Source: UBA10908 sp964608965
Lineage (GTDB): Bacteria > Bacillota > Clostridia > Peptostreptococcales > Anaerovoracaceae
Direction: 5' to 3'
Length of the DNA stretch: 15,572 bases
NCBI GenBank assembly: GCA_964608965.1
Contig: CAZSPZ010000030.1
Coordinates: 1-15,572 of the forward strand
Positions 1 through 5,809 of the stretch are shown piece after piece. Under the pieces are notes generated by a model. That model ran no database searches. It saw only the letters and a program-made list of their open reading frames with translations, and was not told where the DNA came from. The translations under genes were made by a program, and so were the position numbers. Position 1 is the first letter of the stretch. Every line of letters starts with the position of its first letter.

Positions 1-746
1 AATTCGTTGTAGGCATGGTATATATCCATAAAGTCGCCCCAATACCCCAAATCATACGAATCTTCAGTATGAATCGATGTGATGCCTGATTGAAGCAACT
101 CTTGCATGCCTGTAAGTATAGATCTCTTGATATCAGCAATCGATGGCTTGGGCGCAATATTTTTTTTATACCATTCCAAAGAAGCATTCCTTATTATGCC
201 GTTAGGATTGCCTTCTGAATTCTTGTCGAAAGAACCTTCTGCAATATATGTATCTTTTGTTACCCCTACGCTGGCCAACGCTTTGGTGTTGGATAATCCA
301 ATATGCGTGCAAGCTCTAATCAAAAGAATGGGATGTTCCGTTGAAATTCTATCCACATCTTCTTTCGTGGGGAATCTCTTTCCATCCTTCTCGAATGCGT
401 CTTGATCCCAACCGCAGCCATACACCCATTGTCCCGGCGGGACATCATTCTCCGTAATGTATTCTTTGCATTTGGCAATTAATTCGTCGATTGACTGTAC
501 ATTGTTTAAGTCGACCGCATTCATTGCGGCGCCATAGCCGACAACGTGCACATGCGTATCGTTGAACCCCGGGACCACAGACTTTCCTTCCAGGTTGATT
601 ACTTTAGTGTCTTCTCCGATGAATTCTTCCATTTCTGCTGTCGTTCCGATTTTTTTAATGAACTCTTCTCCCATGGCAATCGCTTCTGCCACGTTCCCAT
701 CGAGCGTATAAATTCTGCCGTTGATCAAAACTAGTTCTGCCGCCAT
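1..746 (-). CDS. Amidohydrolase family 3 (YtcJ-like) protein, 5' part only
   Basis: This reading frame starts at ATG 746 and stays open to the left edge, giving the first 248 residues of a protein that is usually over 500 long in this family. The start is preceded by GGAGGG at 758-763 with good spacing. The N-terminus reads as the beta-sandwich strand of amidohydrolases (LVLINGRIYT), followed by the metal-binding motif PGFNDTHVHV with His65 and His67. Later come GCGWDQDAF and the region around HIGLSNTKAL, all typical of the Amidohydro_3/YtcJ group. Members are metal-dependent hydrolases of amide or imide bonds; the substrate cannot be read from the sequence. No secretion signal is seen, so it is probably cytoplasmic. 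The downstream metal ligands lie outside the window, so activity cannot be judged. Confidence 0.88.
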   Translation of the reverse strand, partial: MAAELVLINGRIYTLDGNVAEAIAMGEEFIKKIGTTAEMEEFIGEDTKVINLEGKSVVPGFNDTHVHVVGYGAAMNAVDLNNVQSIDELIAKCKEYITENDVPPGQWVYGCGWDQDAFEKDGKRFPTKEDVDRISTEHPILLIRACTHIGLSNTKALASVGVTKDTYIAEGSFDKNSEGNPNGIIRNASLEWYKKNIAPKPSIADIKRSILTGMQELLQSGITSIHTEDSYDLGYWGDFMDIYHAYNE

Positions 747-1029
747 AATATGCTTCACCCTCCGCATCCTCTTCTCACTCTATTTGGTATAAATGCGGGA
801 TCCTCTGCTTAAACAGAAAAAATCCCTATACAGGAAAGTGTATCAATCAAATGGATAAAGCGCAACAATCATATACCGAATGCAAAGAAGCGCGATAGTG
901 TTATCTTATGACTATACTTAAAATAGAAGTCCTCTCCTTGTTTGTTTATTGTGCGTTTCACTTTTTTCATCTATCATACTAATCAAATAGTACATTCTTC
1001 TTTAATTGATATGTGTTGTGGTGAAAGTT
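747..1029. other. Divergent intergenic region
   Basis: This gap separates the leftward amidohydrolase gene from the rightward small membrane protein gene, so it should hold both promoters. On the plus strand TTGTGC (949-954) and TATCAT (972-977) lie 17 nt apart, a possible but weak sigma-A promoter for the gene at 1030. No convincing promoter for the amidohydrolase could be picked. No repeat or RNA gene was seen. Confidence 0.4.
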
Positions 1030-1392
1030 ATGAAAAAACACTTGGTAGCTTACCGTAAGAAAATAGATTTCCTGCTTTTGGAAGGAAACTGCGACTGGAA
1101 AGCATTGAAAAAGGAGCATTTGGCTCAAATCTCCTTTTTCCAGCACGAACGGCTCATTCATCTTATTGTCACATCACTTTTTACGATTCTTGAACTGCTG
1201 TCTGTCGTGATATTTTTGATCAACCCGGACAAAACCACAGTGATCTTTAGCATTGCTATAGCTACTTTGCTTGTTCCTTACTTGCTGCATTACTTTACGC
1301 TCGAAAACGAAGTGCAAAAACTTTACATACAGTACGATAAGATCCAGGAAGCATGCGTTAATGATCGGATATCCGGCACGGAAGATGTTTGA
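1030..1392 (+). CDS. Small membrane protein, unrecognised, two predicted helices
   Basis: This is a 120-residue protein if it starts at ATG 1030, which has GGTGAAAG just upstream; an in-frame TTG at 1006 and GTGs at 1018 and 1021 are less likely. A charged, soluble N-terminal stretch (about 1-38) ends in a FFQHERLIHL segment. Two hydrophobic helices follow (about 41-64 and 68-88), then a charged cytoplasmic-looking tail containing VQKLYIQYDKI. I believe similar short proteins with an FFQHERLIHLIVT motif occur in Clostridia, but I know no name or function. It converges on the neighbouring minus-strand gene with one base between the two stop codons. No terminator separates them. Confidence 0.7.
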   Translation: MKKHLVAYRKKIDFLLLEGNCDWKALKKEHLAQISFFQHERLIHLIVTSLFTILELLSVVIFLINPDKTTVIFSIAIATLLVPYLLHYFTLENEVQKLYIQYDKIQEACVNDRISGTEDV

Positions 1393-1393
1393 G

Positions 1394-1819
1394 TCACACC
1401 CTCTTCCATTTGATTGCAAGCGCTACAATCAAGATATTCCCGAAAATTTCCACCGCAGAGAAAAACATATAGTGAAGCGTGGTGTCTGAGCCAAAGAAAA
1501 ACGATACCAGCTGATATATGATCATCAGAATTGCAGCCCCGATATTGATTCTACGATTCGCAGTGTAGGGCAAGACAGTCGATAGCATAACCATTATAAG
1601 CGGAATTTCCAGTGAGATTCCTGCAAACAATAGAAACTCCTCGGTCATCGGAATCCCCGCAATATTGCCTTGATACAATGCTCTGATCACCGACATCTCC
1701 ATATTGGTTAAGAGATCGCACAAAATGTAGTTCAAAGAAAGAAACACCCACAGTTTCGATATAATGACGGACATTTGATCCTTTTGCGTTTCCTGAAATA
1801 ATAAGTTTTGCATTTTCAT
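1394..1819 (-). CDS. DUF6326-type four-helix membrane protein
   Basis: The protein has 141 residues and an excellent ribosome binding site (GAGGAGG, about 7 nt before ATG 1819). It starts with a short soluble stretch and then shows four hydrophobic segments (about 19-37, 62-84, 91-112, 117-137). The pattern of KLWVFLSLNYILCDLL near the start, LEIPLIMVMLSTVLPYTANRRINI in pieces in the middle, and HYMFFSAVEI near the end matches my memory of the DUF6326 family. No biochemical function is known for that family. The gene lies 120 nt downstream of the LuxR regulator gene on the same strand, so co-regulation is plausible. However, a TATAAC box in the gap suggests it may have its own promoter. Confidence 0.72.
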   Translation of the reverse strand: MKMQNLLFQETQKDQMSVIISKLWVFLSLNYILCDLLTNMEMSVIRALYQGNIAGIPMTEEFLLFAGISLEIPLIMVMLSTVLPYTANRRINIGAAILMIIYQLVSFFFGSDTTLHYMFFSAVEIFGNILIVALAIKWKRV

Positions 1820-1910
1820 AAAAAACCTCCTCGTTATAGTAGTTTATTTGTTATACCATACTAAAACGGAAGAGGTTTGTGCACCTTCTAAAGTAGGTAT
1901 TTCACTTCAA

Positions 1911-1927
1911 AAAGGAGATTTTCCTTT
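1911..1927 (-). terminator. Weak stem-loop after the LuxR gene
   Basis: On the minus strand AAAGGA and TCCTTT form a 6-bp stem with a 5-nt loop, followed by only a short T-run, just downstream of the regulator's stop codon. It may be a weak terminator or a chance hairpin. Confidence 0.3.
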
Positions 1928-1939
1928 GCTGAGCATGAT

Positions 1940-4258
1940 CTAGACCAAGCCAAGCGCCTGTGCTCTGGCAACAGCCTGTGTTCGGCGATTCACCTGCAGC
2001 TTCTCATAAATATTCTGATTATAACTTTTTACAGTACTCAGCGCTAAAAAAAGCGTGTCGCAAATTTCCTGGTTGGATAATCCTTCCACAATCAGTGCAA
2101 GAACCTCCAGTTCTCTACCCGTAAGAGCTTCCGCAAGCGATTGATTGGCACGCTCTCTTTTAAAGGGTGGGATGTCATTTTTATTGAATCTCTCTTCTTT
2201 CGATATCGAATCCGAAGGAGAAGATGCCTTAGCGTTATCAATCAAGATTTCCATGTCTTCAAGAGTAACTTCGTCAGGAAGTGGATTCATAGAATAATAC
2301 ACTTTTCCTTCCCTAATGCAATCATGCGCCAAATCATAAAACCCTTCGCTATAATAGACTCTGGAAAGCAGGAGATAGTATTTGTATTTCCAATCAATCA
2401 GGGCACATCGCTGACCAAAGGTCCTGCTCTCTTGGAGTAAAGCATATGCGCTGCTATTTTCCTTACATAAAAGAGCAACCTTTGCCAAACCCAAATACAG
2501 GCTGGGCAGTAGAATCGGCACTTGCTTCTGCTCCATCACACTTGAAATCGTTTGTTCGAATAATGCTTTTGCTTTAATTAAGGCTCCTTGCTGAATATAT
2601 AGTTCGCCAAGCACCATATAAAAAGAATTCTCCGTCAATAGATTGTTGGCACGCCTCATGCTCTTTAATGCCTCGATCGTTGCTGTTTCGGCCTCCTTAA
2701 GATTCCCCGCCCCCCAGTGTGCAACGGCAAGCAACATACCCACAACTCCTCGCTTATAATCCTGCCCGGCGGGAATCTGCCTGAGCGCATCGTGCGTGTG
2801 TGCAAAAAGTCCTTCCACATCTCCCGTAGCAGCGCAAATGTAGGCATAGGCGGATGCAATCGTCGCCGGCAATAAATCAAACTGCGGTGTGTCTGCAATC
2901 ATAATGTCTTCGGAACACACATCTGACTGACAACGATCATATAAGTTTTGCGCCTTATCCAGCCATTCTTTACCGGCTTCCACCATTCCCGCATCCAGCA
3001 GCGCCCACCCGTACCCCAGTGCAAGCACAGGGCTTCTCTCAATGATGTCCGCAGGCAATTTCTTTGCCATATCAAGCCAAGATGCTGATTGAAGCTGAAT
3101 GTCCATTTCGGCCCATCTACATTCAATGAGCGCAGCGGCTTCTTTGAAAGCATTTGCCTTTAGAAAGTGCTGAATGGCTTCCTGTTCATGTCCATTTGTT
3201 TTGAACCAATACCCTGCGCGAAGGTGGAGCGTCTCCGGTTCATTCTTTGGATTAAGGTCCAGACGTTGCCTGAGCAAGTCTCTAAAGAGGTGATGATATC
3301 GATACCATTGATGAGATGAATCCGTGGATATGATAAAACTGTTCGTCTTTACGAGCCTCTGAATCATAGAACTGCCGCTGCCTGTTTCGAGCCGGAGCAA
3401 AGCATCGCAGAGATCTCCGGAAAAAAAGTCCAGCACGGAGGTCTTAAGTAGAAACTCTTTGATTTCCTGAGGGTGGTTTTCAAGAACCTCTTCCATCAAA
3501 TAATCCATAATATAATTATGGCTGCCTGTAAATGTCTGAATAAAATTATCTATATCATCGACGCCCTGCATGGAGAGCGCGGCCATCTGCAGTCCCGCAA
3601 TCCAGCCTTCTGTCCGCTGAAACAGGAGCCGAAGTTGAGCGGCTTCCAACGTACAATGAAGTCGCTGTGAAAAATAGACGTTCACCTCGTCCTCTGTAAA
3701 TCGAAGTTCCGAAATTCCGAGTTCGAGAATTCTCTTGTTTGCGCGCATCTTTGCGAATGGAAACGGGGGATCTTCCCTCGTGATTACAACCAACTGCATC
3801 GACGGTGGAAAATGTTCGAGCATCGTCTTAAGCACATGATGGATTTGTTCATTTCGAATAACGTGATAGTCGTCTAATACTAAGATAAAAGGAGATTGAA
3901 TAGTATGTAGCTGATTGATGAATGCCCTTAAAAACTCCTCAAACCCAACAGATTGAAAAGCATCCAGCAACTGCTTCAGAGATTCGGATACATGCTTATC
4001 AATAGGCTTCATTCCTTCTGCCAGATAAGCAAAAAACTGCATCAAATCGTTATCCCAATCATCAAGGGAGTACCAACAATAAGGTTTGCTCTGCTCCGAT
4101 AACCAGGCGCTTACAACCGTCGATTTCCCAGACCCTGCCTGTGCGGACACCAGAATTACACTCGCCCATCCGCTGTCCGTCAAAAGTACCTCTCTTGAAA
4201 CGGCGCTATCTGGCAGTGAAGGTTTATGCAGTTTTGTCATTAAAACGGGAAACATCAT
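1940..4258 (-). CDS. LuxR-family transcriptional regulator with MalT-like ATPase domain
   Basis: This is a large one-component regulator of about 772 residues. Numbering from ATG 4258, the N-terminus carries an NTPase domain of the MalT/STAND type, with Walker A AQAGSGKST (about 39-47) and Walker B FILVLDDYHVI (about 124-134). The middle is a long helical, TPR-like region (about 330-680). The last 60 residues form a LuxR HTH domain beginning LTGRELEVLALI and containing STVKSYNQNIYEKL. In this family ATP and an inducer drive oligomerisation and DNA binding; the inducer here is unknown. A TTG at 4285 would add nine residues, but the TATAAT at 4301-4306 would leave it almost no leader. I therefore prefer ATG 4258, which has GGAAAG upstream. 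ATG 4240 is also possible. The neighbouring small membrane protein gene is a candidate target. Confidence 0.9.
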   Translation of the reverse strand: MMFPVLMTKLHKPSLPDSAVSREVLLTDSGWASVILVSAQAGSGKSTVVSAWLSEQSKPYCWYSLDDWDNDLMQFFAYLAEGMKPIDKHVSESLKQLLDAFQSVGFEEFLRAFINQLHTIQSPFILVLDDYHVIRNEQIHHVLKTMLEHFPPSMQLVVITREDPPFPFAKMRANKRILELGISELRFTEDEVNVYFSQRLHCTLEAAQLRLLFQRTEGWIAGLQMAALSMQGVDDIDNFIQTFTGSHNYIMDYLMEEVLENHPQEIKEFLLKTSVLDFFSGDLCDALLRLETGSGSSMIQRLVKTNSFIISTDSSHQWYRYHHLFRDLLRQRLDLNPKNEPETLHLRAGYWFKTNGHEQEAIQHFLKANAFKEAAALIECRWAEMDIQLQSASWLDMAKKLPADIIERSPVLALGYGWALLDAGMVEAGKEWLDKAQNLYDRCQSDVCSEDIMIADTPQFDLLPATIASAYAYICAATGDVEGLFAHTHDALRQIPAGQDYKRGVVGMLLAVAHWGAGNLKEAETATIEALKSMRRANNLLTENSFYMVLGELYIQQGALIKAKALFEQTISSVMEQKQVPILLPSLYLGLAKVALLCKENSSAYALLQESRTFGQRCALIDWKYKYYLLLSRVYYSEGFYDLAHDCIREGKVYYSMNPLPDEVTLEDMEILIDNAKASSPSDSISKEERFNKNDIPPFKRERANQSLAEALTGRELEVLALIVEGLSNQEICDTLFLALSTVKSYNQNIYEKLQVNRRTQAVARAQALGLV

Positions 4259-4300
4259 AGCAAGCCATCTTTCCGGTTTATACAAAGACTTCTCTTTCGG

Positions 4301-4306
4301 ATTATA
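4301..4306 (-). promoter_or_regulatory. Possible -10 box for the LuxR regulator gene
   Basis: A perfect TATAAT on the minus strand lies about 42 nt before ATG 4258. No good -35 box is seen at 17-18 nt, so the promoter may need an activator, possibly the regulator itself. Confidence 0.35.
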
Positions 4307-4346
4307 TCAGATTTTTGCTTTCTTTTCGTATGTCCATAAAGGAAGG

Positions 4347-4784
4347 TTACATTTCCTTTTGAAACTTGCTCAGATAGTAAATGTTTGAAAAAACAATAAA
4401 CAAGTAAGCAGCCACAAAAGCTAAAATAACATACATATCAACCTGCATTAATGCAAACGCCATCATCAACGCTCCAAACACCATCACCATCAGGTCATAA
4501 GATTTTCCTTTTGCTCTGTTTCGTATTGTTATGTTGCGCTCATCGTTTGTTTCGATTTCTATCCGCTTAGCCGATTGAGGGTCTTTTCTTAAGGCAAGAA
4601 TGCTTATTACTGTGCCAAGATTTTGGCCAAAGATCCCTGAACCTACGCCAATGCAAATATAAGGCAATGTACGCATGATACCCTGTGCGTCGGGTATTGA
4701 TTTCAACATGACAAGACCTGCGAAAAAAATCATAAAACCGACAATCGAAAACAACGTATACTTTCCGATTTTATTGCTTTTCAC
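4347..4784 (-). CDS. DUF2178-like small membrane protein
   Basis: The protein has 145 residues starting at GTG 4784, chosen because AGGAGG lies nine bases upstream; the open frame extends further but only into the preceding gene. There are four hydrophobic segments (about 8-28, 35-60, 93-110, 113-134). The central cytoplasmic loop contains NDERNITIRNRAKGKSYD, a motif I associate with the DUF2178 family, which is often encoded next to small XRE regulators. Function is unknown. It overlaps the end of the XRE gene by 14 bases, so the two are translationally coupled and form a two-gene operon. A weak inverted repeat (4338-4344/4353-4359) spans its stop codon. Confidence 0.72.
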   Translation of the reverse strand: MKSNKIGKYTLFSIVGFMIFFAGLVMLKSIPDAQGIMRTLPYICIGVGSGIFGQNLGTVISILALRKDPQSAKRIEIETNDERNITIRNRAKGKSYDLMVMVFGALMMAFALMQVDMYVILAFVAAYLFIVFSNIYYLSKFQKEM

Positions 4785-4986
4785 TGTTTTCTTCCTCCTC
4801 GTATATAAAAATCTCTTCAATGTTCCTTTCAAAGTATCTGGCAATCTTAAATGCCAAAGTAATGGAAGGATTATACCGCCCATTTTCAAGAGAACCTATC
4901 GTCTGCCTCGACACCTCCAGAATAGATGCAAGTTCTTCCTGCTTTATTCCTCGCTGCCTTCGAATTTCTTCCAGTCTGTTTTTCAA
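4771..4986 (-). CDS. Small XRE-family transcriptional regulator
   Basis: The 71-residue protein is almost entirely one helix-turn-helix domain: KNRLEEIRRQRGIKQEELA, SRQTIGSLENG, then SITLAFKIARYF, ending with FERNIEEIF and an acidic tail. This resembles the minimal Cro/CI-like regulators of Bacillota that repress their own operon with a partner membrane protein. The start is TTG 4986, supported by AAGGAG seven bases upstream. A consensus promoter and a perfect palindrome lie immediately upstream, consistent with autoregulation. The downstream membrane protein gene overlaps it by 14 bases. The signal that relieves repression cannot be deduced. Confidence 0.9.
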   Translation of the reverse strand: MKNRLEEIRRQRGIKQEELASILEVSRQTIGSLENGRYNPSITLAFKIARYFERNIEEIFIYEEEENSEKQ

Positions 4987-5010
4987 AATGATTCTCCTTC
5001 TTGGATATGG

Positions 5011-5022
5011 AAAGTTAACTTT
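5011..5022. promoter_or_regulatory. Palindromic operator candidate for the XRE regulator
   Basis: AAAGTTAACTTT is a perfect 12-bp palindrome between the -10 box and the ribosome binding site of the XRE gene. The position suits a repressor blocking transcription at its own promoter. Confidence 0.6.
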
Positions 5023-5027
5023 ACATC

Positions 5028-5056
5028 AATATAGCATGGCTATTGCGGAATGTCAA
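5028..5056 (-). promoter_or_regulatory. Sigma-A promoter of the XRE/DUF2178 operon
   Basis: On the minus strand a perfect TTGACA (5051-5056) and TATATT (5028-5033) are separated by exactly 17 nt. This is one of the strongest promoter matches in the window. Confidence 0.8.
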
Positions 5057-5098
5057 GCAGGCTTTCCATAAAAAGTGTTCTTCCTTCTCCACGTTCGA

Positions 5099-5180
5099 TC
5101 CCTCACCGTTCGGTCGGGTCGAACTACGACCGTGGGAAACAGTCCACCGGACTCTTTCCCTGCACGGTCGTACCCTTTCG
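5099..5180. repeat. 82-nt repeat, copy A, hairpin-forming
   Basis: This segment matches 5548-5629 at 79 of 82 positions. It contains a long imperfect hairpin: TACGACCGTG (5125-5134) pairs with CACGGTCGTA (5163-5172), then GGAAA with TTTCC, then AGTCC with GGACT around an ACC loop. A shorter shared prefix (CTC[C/T]ACGTTCG) begins at about 5087, but the copies differ by an insertion or deletion just before 5099. No credible gene overlaps it. Confidence 0.85.
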
Positions 5181-5184
5181 TCCC

Positions 5185-5263
5185 AGACCTATCCCTGTTT
5201 TAGCGAAAAACAGCGGAAGGTCTTGTGCCCGAACGCCCCAACTTTTAGTTGGTTGGAGTTCTC
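5185..5263. other. Two nested hairpins next to repeat copy A
   Basis: AGACCT (5185-5190) pairs with AGGTCT (5218-5223) and encloses a CTGTTTT/AAAACAG stem. Next, GAAC (5231-5234) and GTTC near 5258 enclose CCAACT/AGTTGG (5238-5243/5247-5252). Together with copy A this makes three consecutive stem structures, suggesting a structured RNA or a structured mobile repeat. I recognise no known RNA family. Confidence 0.5.
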
Positions 5264-5305
5264 GGTAATTCGACCTGCCTTTATAATCATATATTAATGC
5301 GCAGA

Positions 5306-5411
5306 AAAAATCCCGTCGGACGAGGCGCCAGGGTACAAATTGTGAGGCATGTATACAGACATACATAACGAACAATTCGTATCCGCAGCAACAATGTCCC
5401 ACGGGATTTTT
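5306..5411. repeat. 106-nt imperfect palindrome with T-runs at both ends
   Basis: AAAAATCCCGT (5306-5316) pairs perfectly with ACGGGATTTTT (5401-5411). Inside are GGAC/GTCC, a GGGTAC-A-AATTGT/ACAATT-C-GTATCC stem (5331-5343/5372-5384) and ATGTAT/ATACAT (5349-5354/5361-5366). The outer stem ends in T-runs on either strand, so it could terminate transcription in both directions, encode a hairpin RNA or be a MITE-like repeat. Confidence 0.6.
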
Positions 5412-5422
5412 ACAAGCATAAG

Positions 5423-5442
5423 CGTACCCTTTCGGGTTCGAT
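5423..5442 (+). repeat. 20-nt partial copy of the repeat's right end
   Basis: CGTACCCTTTCGGGTTCGAT is identical to 5618-5637, the end of repeat copy B and the start of its tRNA-like tail. Here it is followed by GCCTCTTTGGCAC and then the terminator at 5458-5492. GGGTTCGAT resembles a tRNA T-arm. Confidence 0.6.
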
Positions 5443-5457
5443 GCCTCTTTGGCACGT

Positions 5458-5492
5458 AAAAAAACCAGGGGCCATCATGGCCCCTGTTTTTT
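5458..5492. terminator. Bidirectional intrinsic terminator
   Basis: CAGGGGCC (5466-5473) and GGCCCCTG (5479-5486) form an 8-bp GC-rich stem. A run of six T follows on the plus strand, and G plus seven T on the minus strand. Confidence 0.8.
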
Positions 5493-5493
5493 G

Positions 5494-5511
5494 GGTGGAG
5501 AATAGGGGGAT
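5494..5511 (-). repeat. Distal direct repeat of the tRNA-Ala 3' end (att-like)
   Basis: GGTGGAGAATAGGGGGAT is identical to 5698-5715, which is the T-arm and acceptor end of the tRNA-Ala gene. Both lie in the same orientation, 204 bp apart. A full tRNA gene, an insert and a duplicated tRNA 3' end is the arrangement left by integration at a tRNA gene. Confidence 0.65.
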
Positions 5512-5547
5512 TCGCGCCTACTCTCTACGTTCGCATTCGCCGTTCTT

Positions 5548-5629
5548 TCCCTCCCCGTTCGGTCGGGTCGAACTACGACCATGGGAAACAGTCCACCGGA
5601 CTCTTTCCCCGCACGGTCGTACCCTTTCG
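5548..5629. repeat. 82-nt repeat, copy B, hairpin-forming
   Basis: This is the second copy of 5099-5180 with three substitutions. TACGACC/GGTCGTA, GGGAAA/TTTCCC and AGTCC/GGACT again form a long hairpin. It continues directly into GGGTTCGATCCCCCTATTCTC, an inverted copy of the tRNA-Ala 3' end. The segment lies between the two direct copies of the tRNA-Ala 3' end. Confidence 0.85.
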
Positions 5630-5722
5630 GGTTCGATCCCCCTATTCTCTCCTATCAATAAAACAAAGGATAGCCGCAAGGCTATCCTTTGTTTTATGGT
5701 GGAGAATAGGGGGATCGAACCC
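5629..5722. repeat. 94-nt near-perfect inverted repeat including the tRNA-Ala 3' half
   Basis: The 21-nt arm 5629-5649 pairs perfectly with 5702-5722, which is the T-arm and acceptor strand of tRNA-Ala. After a small internal loop, 18 nt at 5658-5675 pair with 5680-5697 around a GCAA loop. The inner stem probably serves as terminator; the outer arm is an antisense copy of the tRNA 3' end. Confidence 0.85.
5658..5697. terminator. Terminator hairpin just after tRNA-Ala
   Basis: An 18-bp perfect stem with a GC-rich core (GGATAGCC/GGCTATCC) is followed by TTTGTTTTAT on either strand. On the minus strand it begins at the last base of the encoded CCA of tRNA-Ala. The plus strand presents a GCAA tetraloop and the minus strand TTGC. 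Confidence 0.65.
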
Positions 5723-5772
5723 CTGACCTCGTGATTGCGAACCACGCGCTCTCCCAGCTGAGCTAATTCCCC
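5697..5772 (-). tRNA. tRNA-Ala (anticodon CGC)
   Basis: The minus strand folds as a complete 76-nt tRNA with an encoded CCA. The acceptor GGGGAAT/ATTCTCC contains the G3-U70 pair that marks alanine tRNAs. The D-arm is GCTC...GAGC. The anticodon stem CGTGG/TCACG carries loop TTCGCAA, giving anticodon CGC, which reads GCG. The T-arm is AGGGG-TTCGATC-CCCCT. It lies 37 bases after the threonine-aldolase-type gene. A weak promoter candidate (TTGCAG, 17 nt, TAATAT) lies across that gene's end, so it may be transcribed alone or with the operon. Its 3' end is duplicated twice in the next 200 bases. Confidence 0.95.
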
Positions 5773-5777
5773 AAATC

Positions 5778-5801
5778 GGCGGGAGCTGTTATGCTCCCGC
5801 C
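5778..5801. other. GC-rich hairpin between the PLP-enzyme gene and tRNA-Ala
   Basis: GGCGGGAGC (5778-5786) and GCTCCCGCC (5793-5801) form a 9-bp stem with a 6-nt loop. There is no adequate T-run on the minus strand, so it is a poor intrinsic terminator. It may be an RNA-processing signal between the mRNA and the tRNA. Confidence 0.55.
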
Positions 5802-5809
5802 AAAATATA

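Noticed and set aside
5099..5263. Known housekeeping RNA (RNase P, SRP RNA, 6S, tmRNA)
   Set aside because: The multiple hairpins suggested this, but none of the conserved sequence cores I know for these RNAs is present.
5099..5629. CRISPR array
   Set aside because: There are only two full repeat copies, 82 nt long and about 450 bp apart, with no regular spacers and no cas genes.
5043..5745. Several short open frames of 72-97 codons on both strands, with peptides such as ENRGIEPLTS
   Set aside because: They run through hairpins, terminators and the antisense strand of tRNA-Ala, and lack ribosome binding sites. They are translations of repeat and tRNA sequence, not proteins.
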